Source: Heloderma charlesbogerti
Taxonomy: Eukaryota; Chordata; Lepidosauria; Squamata; Helodermatidae
Assembly (NCBI GenBank): GCA_026122225.1
Contig: JANEZZ010001494.1
Coordinates: 1-64,000 of the forward strand
Reading direction: 5' to 3'
Length of the DNA stretch: 64,000 bases
The position numbers and the translations under genes are program-made. Shown in pieces: positions 42,076 to 53,782 of the stretch (its first letter is position 1; each line of letters starts with the position of its first letter). Under the pieces are notes generated by a model. That model searched no databases, was not told the DNA's origin, and was given only the letters and a program-made list of their open reading frames with translations.

Positions 42076-42692
42076 AAGGGACAACTAGGTGTGTATGGGG
42101 GAAGTTAGCAATTTGGAATAGAAGGAAATAGGTAGAGAAAGAAAGGGAGAGGGAGGGGAGGAGGGAGATCAGAATTGTCTGAAGACACCTTAGGGACAGA
42201 GCATCTCTGCAGAACTGACCTGGAGTGTTAGACCTATCACCTGGTAGGTGTGCCCACTGTTTGCCCTCACTTTTGTTTTTCTTCTATATTTGTAAATTAA
42301 CAAGACATGTTCATCAGTTTACAGCAGTCTCGTTATATAGAGGAAACCAAGCCCAGATAGCACTGACCCAGAAGTCATTTCTTGGGGAAGTGGGAAGTTC
42401 ACAAATGACCAATATCAAGTAGTTCTGCTGCCCTGCTCTGGGAAATTCTGTTTCTTGCTGTACAGAGTGAAGACCAGCTCACTCATTTAAACAGAAGCAA
42501 GACAACCACCACCACAAAGGAAATATGATTATGTATGTAGGTAAAAACACATTTACCTTAGGAAACAAAGGTCCTGGCAGGCAAATTTCATTCCCCAGGG
42601 CACCTCCTGACCACCATGTTTGCAACACCCCTTGACTCCCCCATCCTCAATCTCTCTCTCTCCTTATGCCCTGGGAAAGCCATGCCTGATAG
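42076..42692. other. No gene seen
   Basis: Unassigned sequence between the compound microsatellite and the next MITE. Nothing in it is recognised. Confidence 0.45.
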
Positions 42693-42700
42693 GAAACAAG

Positions 42701-43122
42701 TAGGGATGGGCAGACTCACACATGCCCAGCTTCGTCGGGTGCTCACCAAGCCACTGCCACCACCCTCCCCTGCTCACAGTGCCATACAAGATTTGGCACA
42801 CGCTGAGAGTGCCCAACAAAGCCACCTGTAATGGAGCATTCATGCCTGTAATGTTTCATAGATGGCCCTTTTATGGCCATCAATTATGCAACATTCCCTA
42901 CTCGGAAGGGCCTGAGCTGCCCAATGGCAGCTCACTAGGGGAGGACGGGCAGCTGTTGGGCGCTTGCTGAGCTGCGGGGTGCTTGCCAAGTTAGTCTGTG
43001 AGTGCTCCACAGTTTGGCTAGTGGGATCCAGGAGGGGAGGCAAGGGGGAGTCCACCAGACTCCATACACACACACACACGTGCACACACACACACATCCC
43101 ACAGACTCTCGCGATATCCCTA
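42701..43122. mobile_element. Foldback hAT-like MITE, TTTTGCACA family
   Basis: The perfect 8 bp duplication GAAACAAG lies at 42693-42700 and 43123-43130, around TAGGGATG and GATATCCCTA. GTGCTCACCAAGCC and TGCTCACAGTG blocks on the left face GCGCTTGCTGAGC and GTGCTTGCC on the right. GTAATGTTTCATAGATGGCC lies in the middle. A (CA)n tract has expanded at 43064-43096. Confidence 0.88.
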
Positions 43123-43310
43123 GAAACAAGCCACAGTCTCAGCTACAAGATCTGGCAGGAAGACTCGAATGCTGGCTGCCCACAGGGCTCAGCATCCTGT
43201 TCTTAGGAAAATGCACAGGGCTGAAAGGCGGTAGGGGCCACGTGACCTGAACAAGATGGTAACCTGCTCTCATCAGTGCACATGGCCACTGGGAAACAGG
43301 TAGCTGCCTC

Positions 43311-43745
43311 TAAGGCTGGGTGAATCAGCAAAACTCCAGCTCACTGAAGTTCTCCCAATTCCATCTCGGGGCTCATTGTGACTAGAGTCCATATTGGATT
43401 GTGAGCTTTGCTTCTTCTTTTTTTTGCATGAAAATCCATCCATATTTTCATTCATATTTTCCCAAATGTACACATCAATTGTGCAGGTCATGGAAATGCA
43501 CACGTCCTTCTCCTGCTGGTTAAAGTGCATTTATGTGCATTTTTCAAAAGTACAAGTGTTTAATGTACATTTTTCAAATGTACGCATGTTGTCAAATGCA
43601 TTGGGGGGAGTGCAAATGACATTGCAAGCTCAGAAACATGGATTTTGAATGTAGATTGCACCCGAGTCCATCTTCAATCCAGAAGGTATGAACTGGGCAA
43701 AACCCTGATCAAAAATGAACTGAACTGAATTTCAATACATCCCTA
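43311..43745 (-). mobile_element. hAT-like MITE, TGCACA-rich family
   Basis: It starts TAAGGCTGGGTGAATCAGCA and ends ATACATCCCTA. The flanks GCTGCCTC (43303-43310) and CCTGCCTC (43746-43753) agree in 7 of 8. The layout equals 14395-14809 and 58686-59145: AAGTTCTCCCAATTCCATCT, ATGAAAATCCATCCATATTT, ATTTTTCAAAAGTACA and TGATCAAAAATGAACTGAA. Confidence 0.88.
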
Positions 43746-43753
43746 CCTGCCTC

Positions 43754-44748
43754 CCTGGGAGGGCATTCTTTGAACTAGAAATGGGAAAGATGTGTGATTT
43801 GGGGGGCTATACATACACATACACACACACACACTGCAGCAGTTTTGTAGTTCATTGGCTTGTTAATACCAAGGTGAATGTGTGATGTCCAAGGAGCAAG
43901 ACCTATTGCTGTGCATTCTTTAGTTGAGTTTAAAATTCTGCCTCCTGGCTTCTCCTGCTTCCTTCACCACTGGCCTATGCTTGCTCCCTCTTGCATGGTC
44001 TCTCTCCCCCTCGCTCTTGCTCTCTCCTTCCTCCCTACATCTACAGACGTTTCCTTTCCTGCCTCCTCAAGCTATCCTCCTCCCTTCCCCCATGCCCATC
44101 CCTGCTGTCTCTTCTTTGTTTCCTTCTCTATGTCTCACAGCAGTGAATGGAATGTTGTCAGATGCATAGGAAACACAGGCACAAATTCTGTCTCCGGGCT
44201 AATTCACAGCCCTGGGTGGAGATCATGCTGGAATAGATTCAAAGCCACAATGTCTAAACCCAGGGATATTCAGCTGTCATCTGTCTGCTTTCCATTTGCC
44301 TTCTCTTCCCGTTCACTCATTTTTTGAGGGCAGCCATTGTTAGAGGATAATTTATTCAACAGATTTCACCCATTGTCAAACAAAATTCGACATTGTATTA
44401 TTCATCATTTACAAGAGGAAAATCTGCCCGGCGATCATCTACAAGTGTGAATCATGGAGCATGACAGATCAGGAAGAGAAAGAAAGAGAGAGAGAGAGAG
44501 AGAGAGAGTTTCTGTACAAGATCAAAGTTCTAAGACAAACATTGAATGCCATTTCACATCTTACTTTTGGTGCACACATGAGATCTTTTCAGAATACAAC
44601 TGATGTGTTAATCTAGCAAACACTTTTTGGCTGTGTCTGAGTCACAAGTTGAAGCAATCTTTCCCACCCTGATGCTGTCCAGATGTGTTAGACTACAGCT
44701 CCCATCACACCCAGCATAGGGATGGCTGAGTTGCAGGTTTCTGCCACA
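43754..44748. other. No gene seen; (CA)n at 43807-43835 and (GA)n at 44472-44508
   Basis: A pyrimidine-rich stretch lies at 43960-44130. TAGACTACAGCTCCCATCAC at about 44689-44708 belongs to a dispersed repeat also seen near 60725 in inverse orientation. No coding signal. Confidence 0.45.
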
Positions 44749-45135
44749 CAGGGATGCTGGAGAAATGAGAGATGGACTAAAATGAGCTCGGATTTCTAAA
44801 GAAGCCAACCTGTGTAATCTGCTGCAAAGTGACCCCAAGGCCATGTGGAGTCGACTTTTGGATCTTTTCTTTTATTTTGTTTTTACTTTCCTGAAATGTA
44901 TGCATACTTATTCATATGAAAACATGGAAGTTTCTGCTGAGGAAAAATGGAATGGGAGATCATACACTAAATGTTACGTACTAAGGTAAATTATGTAAAT
45001 AGTTACAAAACCTCTTCCATAATTATTTGCATATTTTCCTGCATGCCAAAAAGAATTGCATCTGTCTTTGAGTGGCCAATGGAACAAAAGGCACCTGACA
45101 ATCTGCGAAACACAGACGGAGTGGATTTTACACAG
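44749..45135 (-). mobile_element. hAT-like MITE, TAAATTATGTAAAT family, right end lost
   Basis: It starts CAGGGATGCTGGAGAAATGA and matches 34083-34492 through AATGTTACGTACTAAGGTAA, GCATATTTTCCTGCATGCC and GCGAAACACAGACGGAG. It breaks off in TTTACACAGGAAGGAAGG, where an (AAGG)n run replaces the terminus. Confidence 0.75.
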
Positions 45136-45284
45136 GAAGGAAGGAAGGAAAGAAGGGAAGCAAGCAGAGCACCAGTACAAAGTTAAGATAAAAGAGACCT
45201 GAAGAGGTATATGGAAAAAGAATTGGCCCAAATTTGATGCTACCAGTTGTCCCCTGGAGATGAATCACAAGACTTAACACATGT

Positions 45285-45415
45285 TGGGCCAAATAACTCC
45301 TCTCTTTTTATCCTCACTGCTTTATGCAGAATCAGACCACTGCTCCATCACACCGCTGCTCCGTGCATCCTACCAATGAGCTATAGCAGCTTCGCTCTCG
45401 GGACTAGAGCAGGGG
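45285..45415 (-). mobile_element. tRNA-derived SINE fragment (second family)
   Basis: Read on minus, CTATAGCTCATTGGTAGGAT resembles the tRNA-like head and GTGGTCTGATTCTGCATAAA the 3' end of the family. The body between them is mostly deleted. Confidence 0.5.
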
Positions 45416-45425
45416 TGCACAGAAG

Positions 45426-45540
45426 TAGGGATGTTGTGAGTGCCTGGTTGGGTCTGGGAGGCCAGTGGACTCCCCTACACCCAGCCCCCCTGGCTCCCAC
45501 TCACTGAGCTGTGGGGCACTGATGGACCTGGTTGCCAAGC
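45426..45540. mobile_element. Foldback MITE end fragment
   Basis: TAGGGATGTTGTGAGTGCCT followed by CCCACTCACTGAGCTG and GGGGCACTGATGGACC equals the left end of 29014-29524. The rest is missing. Confidence 0.6.
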
Positions 45541-45781
45541 ACCCTAGGGTTCAACAAGAGGTTGGGAGCAGCCTGGAGTCCTCATCACCACATGCATGCC
45601 AATCACTCTCGCCATCTCCTCCTGGCAAGGAAGAGATGGATGATGAGAGCAGTTGGCATGTGCACAGTGACAAACACTCTGGCTGGGGACAGTTTAGTTT
45701 CCCACACAGGGGTAAATGGCATCAATTTGCAAGTGCAGGGAAAACATAAAGGGCTGTGCCAATGAGGGGGAGGCTCAACCT

Positions 45782-46308
45782 TAGAGGTGTATGAACCCCA
45801 CTCACCCATGCGGTTTGGGTCACCCGCTGGGGGGGGAGGCGATCCATTCCTTCCCCCCGGAATTCTCCCCGGCCAGGTCTGCTTTGCGGCAGGTCCATGG
45901 AGCCACCAGCTGGGCCCATCCTCAGCTGGACTTCCATCCACTGCTGGGCTGTGAACACAAATGGCGTCCAGCATAGAGGATGCCATTTGTGTCCCTGCTT
46001 TAGCCGTGATAGGCTACGTAAATATTTACATAGCTTATCACTAAAAGAGTAGTGATGCAAATGGTGTAGCGGATGCCATTTGCATTCCTGATCTTTGCTG
46101 TGACAGGCTATGTAAATATGTACATAACCTATCACGGCTAAAGCAGGGATGCAAATGGCGTCCGCTATGCCAGACGCCATTTGCGTCTGCAGGCTGGGGC
46201 AACGGATGGCAGCGGATGGACCCGGACTGGCCAGCGGCACGTAGGGTCCATCTGGGGAGAATTTTGTGGGGTGGCAGGGGGGAGTCCGTGGTGTGGCCGC
46301 CATCCCCA
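45782..46308. mobile_element. hAT MITE Q, short hairpin-chain form (alpha-like end left)
   Basis: The 8 bp duplication CTCAACCT lies at 45774-45781 and 46309-46316, around TAGAGGTG and CATCCCCA. Three GATAGGCTACGTAAATATTTACATAGC-type hairpins are at about 46005-46040, 46095-46135 and nearby, with CAAATGGCGT..ACGCCATTTG palindromes between them. It is closest to MITE O (614 bp) in reverse orientation. Confidence 0.9.
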
Positions 46309-46316
46309 CTCAACCT

Positions 46317-46899
46317 TCTCTCTGCTCCTGGTGACCACTGTCATCAAAAACCAATACTGCTTATTGGATTCTGCTATAGAATCTATAGAATCCTATATGG
46401 ATTCTGCTTCTCTAGAGCTGGGATGTCCAACTTATCTTGGCACTGGTCAAGCTCCAGGAGCCTTTGGATTTTTATTTTGTTTGAGATTTTGATTACACAC
46501 ACACACACACACACTTAAATTTATTTCTTTATTAAATTTCAGCGTGGTCACCCGGCCACTCTGGGTGATATGCAATAGAACAACAGTTTAAAACAATTAT
46601 ATATATCAATCATGCATACACACACATATACATGAGGGTGGCATCCTGGAAAATGAAGGTCTGCCCCCCCGCCACACACACACACACCATATCTATTTGT
46701 GTTAAACACAATGGTTTTGTGTTTTGGAGCTCAGACCCTAGCTCTGCCTTGTACATAGGATCTTGGGCAAGTTACTTTTCTTCCAGTCTCACCAGTTTGC
46801 CTACTGGGAAGTGAGTGTTTTGTGACTGAGCATGCCCACCATGGCAGCCAGTTTATGACTGGCGAAGCCCCCCCCCCTGCCCCAGCCATTTTGTGAGAC
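46317..46899. other. No gene seen; short (CA)n tracts at 46494-46515 and 46668-46688
   Basis: Contains GTGGTCACCCGGCCACTCTG near 46544, which resembles the L2 tail block TCGCCCAGAGTGGCTGGGTGACC in inverse orientation, followed by AT-rich DNA. The rest is unassigned. Confidence 0.4.
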
Positions 46900-47117
46900 C
46901 ACTCACAGCACATTCTTCTAATTAGAAATACACCCACAAACCAATGGAACCAATTACCTAGGGAGGTAGTGGGCTCTCCCACACTGGAAGCATTCAAGAT
47001 GAAGCTGGACAGCCACTTCTCTGGGATGCTTTGACTTGGATTCCTAGATTGAGGAGAGGGTTGGACTTGATGGTCTTGTAGGCCCCTTCCAACCCTGCTA
47101 TTCCATGATTCTATGGA
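46900..47117 (+). mobile_element. CR1 LINE 3' end
   Basis: The degraded CR1 3' coding end (ACCTAGGGAGGTAGTGGGCT, ACTGGAAGCATTCAAGATGA) is followed by the UTR GGTTGGACTTGATGGTCTTG, GGCCCCTTCCAACCCTGC and the final CCATGATTCTATGG. The terminus with ATTCT-type repeats is diagnostic for CR1. Confidence 0.88.
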
Positions 47118-47212
47118 ACCCAAAAAGGTTGGGGACCCATGAACTAGAGAATGACAGAAATGTTGGGTACTAGGTTCATACTAATACATAGGATAGTATA
47201 TATGAAGACAGG

Positions 47213-47262
47213 AGTTAAGAACAAAAGAAGATGCCTGCTGGATCAGAACACAGGTTCATCAT
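47213..47262 (-). mobile_element. CR1-like 3' fragment
   Basis: TTAAGAACAAAAGAAGATGC and CTGCTGGATCAGAACACAGG match the block at 5926-5980. It is only about 50 bp long and then runs into unassigned sequence. Confidence 0.5.
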
Positions 47263-47573
47263 GGCCAGGATGATGATTCTATTAGTTTCCATTCTCACTC
47301 AATTTGATAGAAAATAAATTGCTTTTGAAAAGAAATTCAAAGGAGGAGAAATTTCAGAGAAATTCTCATGGGTTGGGTTTGGGCTTCCCTTACTAGTGAG
47401 ATGGCTGAGGAGTGTGCATGAGTGTGCTGTCTGTCATTGTACAATAATCTCTGTGGCAGCTTGTCACCTCCGTGGCTTCCCACACTTCAGTTAAAGCCAT
47501 CATGAGGAAGACATCATGGGGCGATTCCTCCCATGGGGCTTTTTCTGTTCAGGAAGTGCAGGTGGCCTGGGAG

Positions 47574-49035
47574 TAGGGATGTACGAAAGTGACTTACCTT
47601 TCCACGGATTATGCTGATGCTGGGGGGGAGGCGCTCCGTTCCTCCCCCCCCCCCCGGAATCCTGGCTGGCCGGCTGTGCTCCGCAGCGATTCTGCGGAGC
47701 TGCCGGCAGGCTCCGCCAGCTGCCGGACATCCGCCCGCTGGCTAGCAGGGACGCAAATGTAGGGATGGACGAAAGGGACTTACCTTGTCCCGCAGCTTGC
47801 TTCGCGGTGGGGGGGAGGCGCTTCAGTTCTCCCCCCGGAGATCAGGCAAGGGGGGGGAGGCGCCCCGCCTCGCCTGGCTGAAATTAAGGCTGGGGGGGAG
47901 GCGCCCCATCCCTCGCCGCCAAAATTCAGGCCGGGGAGGAGCACCCCGTCTACCCGGCCGCGAAAAAAAAGTAAAGTAAAAAAACACACACACACACCCG
48001 TGATAGGCTACATAACGATTTACGTAGCCTATCACAGCTAGATTTCCAAAGTCTATTTGCGTTGCCCTTATTTTTGCCGTAGTCTAAGTAAATCTTTACG
48101 TAGACTAGACGTGCCAAACTAAGGAATGCAAAGGGCGGCGCCCATGGGCGCTGCCATTTGCGTACGCACTTTTTTTTTTTTTCAAAGTCACCTGTGATAG
48201 GCTACATCACTACGTGACGATTTACGTAGCCTATCATGGCTGACTTTGGACATCTAGCCATGATAGGCTACGTAAATCATTACGTAGCCTATCACGGGTG
48301 TGTGTGTTTTTACTTTCCTTTTTTATTTTGCAATGGTGGCGGCGGCAGCCAGTCAGACGACCGGCCACCGCCGCCAAAACGCCGCCGGAACCCGCCGCTG
48401 AAAGGGACATTCGCACGAGGTAAGTCCCATCCCTGGGGGGGCAGGCGACCGGCGGAGAATTTCACCAATTTCGGGGGGCCGAATGCGTTGGCATTTGGCC
48501 TCCTGGAGATTCGTGGAGAAATTCTCCACCATCCCTACGCAAATGGCGGCGGCCGTAGCCGCCACCGTTTGCGTCCCTGCAGTCAGCCGTGATAGGCTAT
48601 GTAAATGTTTACATAGCCTATCATGGCTGATTTTAAAAATAATTTTAAAAAACGTGTGTACACAAATGGCAGCGGCCATGGCTGCCGCCATTTGCGTATG
48701 CACATGTTTTGGGGGTTTTTTTAAGTCAGCTGTGATAGGCTATGTAAACATTTACGTAGCCTATCACGGTGTTTTTTTAAAATCTAGCTGTGATAGGCTA
48801 TGTAAATCTTTACGTAGCCTATCACTTTTGGGGGGGGGTTGTTGTTTTTTTAACTGGAAATGGAACCGCCGCCGGAGCCGCCACTGGAGCCGCCGCCGGA
48901 GCCACTGCTGCCAGGAAGATCCGCCCAAGGTAAGTCCCATTCTGGGGGGGGGCGTTCCACCACCGATTTCGGGGGGCCGAATGTGCTGGCATTCGGCCTC
49001 CCCAAGATCCGTGGCGGAACTTTCCTACATCCCTG
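47574..49035. mobile_element. Hairpin-chain hAT MITE R with nested copy (alpha end left)
   Basis: The 8 bp duplication CCTGGGAG lies at 47566-47573 and 49036-49043. The ends are TAGGGATG and CATCCCTG. Its own sequence is 47574-47759 and 48538-49035. TACGTA hairpins lie at about 48590-48625, 48735-48770 and 48790-48825. The beta side has GCCGCCGGAGCC repeats ending in AGGTAAGT at 48928-48935. Confidence 0.93.
47760..48537. mobile_element. Hairpin-chain MITE nested in MITE R (alpha end left)
   Basis: The 8 bp duplication CGCAAATG lies at 47752-47759 and 48538-48545. The target is part of the family's own CGCAAATGGCGGC cassette. It has an alpha end, TACGTA hairpins at about 48000-48037, 48195-48237 and 48258-48297, and a beta end with AGGTAAGT at 48418-48425. 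The right half of the long palindrome is partly missing. Confidence 0.93.
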
Positions 49036-49043
49036 CCTGGGAG

Positions 49044-49981
49044 GCTGCAGAGCAATGGAAAGATATGTAACAGAGAGAGAAAAAAACCCTGAGCACCCTC
49101 GGTCACTTCTCAGTGATTAGGTAAGCTCAAAACCTGAAAGAAATACAAAATTCTGCTTCAAAAAAGTGGAAGCTTCAACACAGTTGATTATGTTGCCACT
49201 TACAGAAGCAGTGCATTTAACCACAAAACATTAGGAAAAACAAAAGGACCTGTGCTACAACCCCTGCCAATAGTGAGCCCTATCAGTGAGAAACTGTTGG
49301 AGAATTCCTTCTCCCCTAGGAGAAATTCAGCAAAAATGTCCCCCCAATTTATCTGACCACAGATAGGCTGGAGAATGTTGAGATGCCCTTTGCACACAGC
49401 TCTAGTTTCTATCAGTGGTCAGCTAGATTCCTCCAGGTAGCCCACAAGGAGGGCATAGAATAACAGTCCATCTCTGTTTGTTCCATAGCAATTGGGAGTC
49501 CCAGTTAGCTTCACAGCTAACATAATGGAGGACCCTAGCTGAGGAAGGCTAGGTTATGGTGGCATGCCTCTGTCATGGCCATGGATCTGGTCATTCAACA
49601 TCACCCCAAAGAGGACTCTGAGCCCAATGAGATACTGGTCACCCCACTCCACAGAGGAGCCTTGGGAACCCTTTACACAAACCACATGCCCAAGGACTTG
49701 GCCCTTCCATCAACATCTACCACCAAATTTCCTCTCCAAAAGCCTGTTAGATCCCTCAGCCACACAGGAGCTACAGAAATGAGCATAGGCCCTTTAAGAC
49801 TGCAATCAGTACCCTGTGGGAGGTGGAACTGAATCCTGCAGTTGCTGCTAGTCGCTTTCTGGAACAACAGCCCCTTTCATGGGGAACTACTTCAGCCTAG
49901 CAGCAGGTTCAGAGTGCTGTCCAAGGTGCTATTAGTCTCTGCCTTACTATGCTCTCGTTTACCCAGCATAACTGATGACCA
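49044..49981. other. No gene seen
   Basis: Ordinary composition and no repeat recognised. Open frames near 49560-49870 on both strands have no recognisable domain. Confidence 0.5.
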
Positions 49982-49989
49982 AACATGAC

Positions 49990-50486
49990 TAGGGATGGAT
50001 GGACTCACCAGAGTCTGTGCTTGGTGCGGGTTCGAGCAGCCACCTGTGCCAGCCTGCATGAGCTAGGCTGCACGAGCCCGCAGAGGGCTCAGAGAGCTGT
50101 CCGAGAGTGCGCCACAACTGCCACTCCTCTATGTGAGCCGCCATCTTTTACCCAAAATAGGGCTCTACATTTTCATATTTTTACTGTTTCACACAATGAT
50201 GGCCATAAAGGGCCAATAGAGGTCTCTAATGTTGTGGAAATGGCCCTCTATGGCTGCCATTGTGTGTAACAGTAAATATATGAAAATATAGAGCCCCATC
50301 TTGTGTAAAAGATGGCAGCTTGAGAGGAGGATGGGAGGCTGCTGGGCATGAGTGGACAGGTTCAGTAAGGCCCAGCTGCTCGCATGGCTTGGCAGGCAGG
50401 GGCAGCAGCTCACGGAGCTGGATTCGGTAAGGGCAAGAGGAGTCTGATGGGCTCCTGGACCCAGCCGGGTGCCTGTGCCATCCCTA
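49990..50486. mobile_element. Foldback hAT-like MITE, TTTTGCACA family
   Basis: The perfect 8 bp duplication AACATGAC lies at 49982-49989 and 50487-50494, around TAGGGATG and CATCCCTA. The centre is a palindrome: GGGCTCTACATTTTCATATT at about 50160-50179 pairs with ATATGAAAATATAGAGCCCC at about 50277-50297, and CACACAATGATGGCC pairs with the GGCTGCCATTGTGTG region. Outer blocks are GC-rich. Confidence 0.92.
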
Positions 50487-50881
50487 AACATGACCTTTGC
50501 CTGGCCAGTCATGGTGCCCTTCTACCCAAGCACCTGATAAACTGGCTGCTTCCATCAGGGCTAGGGATGTATGAGAAATGTGTTTCAGTTTAGTTTTTAT
50601 CAGTATTTACCCTGTTCGCGCCTTCTGGACTGAATGCAACAATCTGCAGTCAAAGTCCACATATTTCCAGACTTGCAATGTGATTCGCAGACACCCCCCC
50701 CAAAAAATGACAGCATGCACACATTTGAAAAAATGTGCATAAAAATGCATATTTTTGGAAAATGTGCACAAATAAATGAGTAGAAGAAATCACACCATCA
50801 ATGCATACATCCTGGAGGGGGGACTCACTAAAATATGCACGGACTTTCATGCGGAAAAAACAACAACCCAAAGCTCACAAT

Positions 50882-51289
50882 TAGGGATGTACGTATGGAC
50901 TGCACAAAATCTGCTCCGTCTGTGTTTCGCAGATTATCAGGCACCATTCGTTCCATCATCCTCCCTCAGATGGTTGTGAATATTTCTTCTTTCATCACGC
51001 AGAAAAATACATAAATAATTACGTAAATATTTATATAAGTATTTACATAATTTACCTCAGTACGTAACATTGAGTGTATTGTCCCCCATTCCATTCAACA
51101 TTTCCTGGGCAGAAACTTAAGGATTTTTCTAGGGATTTATATGCATAAATTTTAGAAAGTAAAAACATAATCTGAAAGTCCATGGACTCCACCTGGCCTG
51201 AGGGGGGCGCTCTGTAGGAGATTCCAGAGGTCAGATTCTTAGAAATCCAAGCTCATTTTAGTCTGTCTCGACTTTCTCCAACATCCCTA
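50882..51289 (+). mobile_element. hAT-like MITE, TAAATTATGTAAAT family, nested
   Basis: The perfect 8 bp duplication CTCACAAT lies at 50874-50881 and 51290-51297. It has TAGGGATG and CATCCCTA ends and the reverse layout of 34083-34492. TACGTAAATATTTATATAAG at about 51022-51041 gives it a short palindromic centre. Confidence 0.92.
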
Positions 51290-51344
51290 CTCACAATCTG
51301 ATGTGTGGACTCGGGATGGAATGAGTATTGAGATGGAATTTGGA

Positions 51345-51934
51345 TAGGGAAGTTGGAGAAATCCTCCACGGACCCCAATGAGGCCGGATTCTATTGAATC
51401 CAGCCCCCCAAAGTCCGCAGAGGATCAGATCTCCTACCTGCACCTCCAGGAGGAATCCTCGCTGGCTGGATCCTCCCTGCCGGCCGGCTCCAGAATGCCA
51501 GCGATACAGCTGTCATTGCCACATCGCTGGCTGGGCGGATTGACTGAGGACGCAAAGGGTGCCCGGGATGCCATTTGCAGCCATAAAGACCTTAGTTTAA
51601 GGGTGAGCAGCCAGATGGGTGATTAAGAAATTTAATAATAATAATAAAAAAAATTAAATGCAGCCATAAATGGCTGCATTTACCTTAAAGTAAGGCCTTT
51701 ACAGCCACAAATGATGTCCCAGACACCATTTGCGTTCTCAGGCTGTAGTCCCCTTCAGCCAGTGATATGGCATGGTGGCCGTATCACTGGCACTTCGGAG
51801 CCAGCCGGCGGCTCCATGGAATCACTGCAGAGTGGAGCTGGCTGGTGAGGATTCCAGCGGGAGGGACGGATCACCTCCCCCCCCCCCAGCAGATGCCCCA
51901 GACCGGACAGGTGAGTGGGATTCGTACACCCCTA
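51345..51934. mobile_element. hAT MITE S, short hairpin-chain form, nested
   Basis: The 8 bp duplication AATTTGGA lies at 51337-51344 and 51935-51942, around TAGGGAAG and CACCCCTA. It has the beta-like end of MITE O (CCTCCACGGACCCCAATGAG), ATTTGCAGCCATAAA palindromes and a right end with AGGTGAGTGGGATTCGTA. A fragment of about 55 bp at 51602-51656 (GAGCAGCCAGATGGGTGATT plus an AATAAT tail) is the extreme 3' end of an L2 LINE inserted in it. Confidence 0.88.
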
Positions 51935-51984
51935 AATTTGGAGAACTTTGGTGAGCTCAAGTTTTTCTGATTCATACATCGCAG

Positions 51985-53520
51985 GCAGGGGCCCAACCCT
52001 AAACAGGGGAGTCTCAGCTGGAGCTTGAACCCTGGAACATCACATTAAAAGTATCCTGGGCTGAGCAACTAGAGGCCACTCTGTTGAGTTGCCACATTCT
52101 CACTGTTTCTACCAAAGCTTTCCTTTGAATTCAAGCACAGCACTGAACAGACAATTGTAAGATCGAGAACAAAAGAGCTAATCAGAAGGTTTGCTGTTAG
52201 AAACACTGGCCTTCCATACCCTAGGGAGGATCAAGGGCTTCAGAGAATAAAGCTGGCTTCAATTACAGGAAATGAAGGCAGTGTCTGGGCCTAGAACAAA
52301 AGAAAAATGCTACCCACCAACCATGCCGATGGTCAGCCAAATCCTAGTGAATGGTGCAATTAAAATCGAGTATATGGGAAAGAAAAATGAACTAAAATCT
52401 TATGGATGTGAAAATATCCCCTTCCCTCATTAGCATCAGAAGTAAAACCTGAGTAGCTGGTAGTGCTGTGCTGAAATCTGTCCTCCAGTTTCCTGATAAT
52501 CTTCCTCCCTCACGAAAGAGGCTTCCACTTTTCTGCCTCATTCTCAGGGAGCTTTGGTGTCTCCTTTGAATTTCTTTTGATGGTGTTTTTGAGCTTATGT
52601 TCTTGTTGTGGGATGGTTAAGGGTGCTGTGTGTTTTGTTTTGTTTTTCCTGCACATCTCTTCATCACTCTGCAGCCTCCCTGGATACCCACACTTCCTGA
52701 TCTGAAAGAGCCCCATGGGAGGAGTTGCCCCAGGATTTCTTCCCCTGAACTTTAATTGAACTGCAGGAAGACAAAAAGGTTGCAGTCCACCAGAGATAAG
52801 TGCACAGTGAAGGACAAGATACTCACATATGCCCCTTGGCCACCTCATATATAATGTAAGCAGCAAGAACACTGCACCCTACCTATTATTTTCTTCACCT
52901 AAGATCCACCTCAAGCCATTTATCATCTATAAAATTGAACGAGTGTGTTTGAAAAAATGCAGAAGGGTTTGTTTGTTTTTGTTTTTTGCAGGGGGAAGGA
53001 GTGCAGAAATAGATCCAGAAACAGGGGGAGCTCATCCTGAGTAACAGTCTTTGTCCATATAAAGAGCATACACATAGGGCTCTAGAGTGTACCCATTTGC
53101 TTGTTTTATCCCAAGCCCCTATGTGTATCCCTTCCCTTATAACATCTGAAAGATTCTATACATGTAACAAGCTGTATATAACATCTGAGTGTGTGCACAA
53201 TTAGGAACCCTGGGAAAAGGCAGGCTCTGCAATGGAATGGCCCACAGCAAGCAACAGCCAAAGTGGTGGATTACTGGAGACAGCTGGCTGTCCACTGTGG
53301 GAAGAATGCTGAACTAGATGAACCCTGATGGGTCAGACCAAATGTCCTGCTCAAGAGCTCTCTCAGAAATTATGCTGTAGGTATGCAGAGGGCAAAGGCA
53401 TGATCCCTCTCCACTCCACTCTCTGCAGTCTTTATAACAGAGGTACAGTCCTTTTCAAGCTGTCTATGTTCTGAAACATCATCAGAATCTTTCCAGAATG
53501 GTGTTAGGTGTTCAATGTTC
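51985..53520. other. No gene seen
   Basis: This is one of the longer stretches without dense repeats. ATGCTGAACTAGATGAACCC at about 53308-53327 resembles the 3' part of the second tRNA SINE family. The open frame at 52510-52872 on minus has no recognisable domain. Confidence 0.45.
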
Positions 53521-53527
53521 AATGAAA

Positions 53528-53782
53528 GCCAGTGTGGTGCAGTGGTTAGAGTGTTGGACTGGGACTCGGGAGATCTGGATTCTAGTCCTCACTCGGCCAT
53601 GAAGCTCACTGCGTGACTTTGGGCCAGTCACTGACCCTCAGCCTAACCTACCTCATAGGGTTGTTGTGAGGGTAAAATGGAGAGGAGGAGGAGGAGGAGG
53701 AGGAGGAGGAGGAGGAGGAGGAATGCTGCCTAGGGCACCTGGGAGAAAAAGGCAGGATATAAATATAACAAGGAAACAAATA
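53528..53782 (+). mobile_element. tRNA-derived SINE with expanded (GAG)n
   Basis: This is the same family as 7591-7852: GCCAGTGTGGTGCAGTGGTT and box B GGATTCTAGTCC, then ACTTTGGGCCAGTCACTGAC and AGGGTTGTTGTGAGGGTAAA. About fourteen GAG units at 53681-53722 have grown from the AGAGGAGGAGGA of the body. The 3' part AAGGCAGGATATAAATATAA ends the copy. Confidence 0.85.

Larger units (their letters stand above)
50562..51984 (+). mobile_element. hAT-like MITE, TGCACA-rich family, host of two other MITEs
   Basis: It starts TAGGGATGTATGAGAAATGT, with TTTCAGTTTAGTTTTTATCA, and runs to 50881. It resumes at 51290-51344 (CTGATGTGTGGACTCGGGAT) and 51935-51984 (TTGGTGAGCTCAAGTTTTTC). The end CATCGCAG is a decayed CATCCCTA. 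Two MITEs with clean duplications split it, at 50882-51289 and 51345-51934. Confidence 0.8.

Noticed and set aside
44660..44710. TAGGGATGG at about 44717 as another complete MITE
   Set aside because: Here the GCATAGGGATGGC sequence is part of a dispersed repeat and no partner end or duplication is found.
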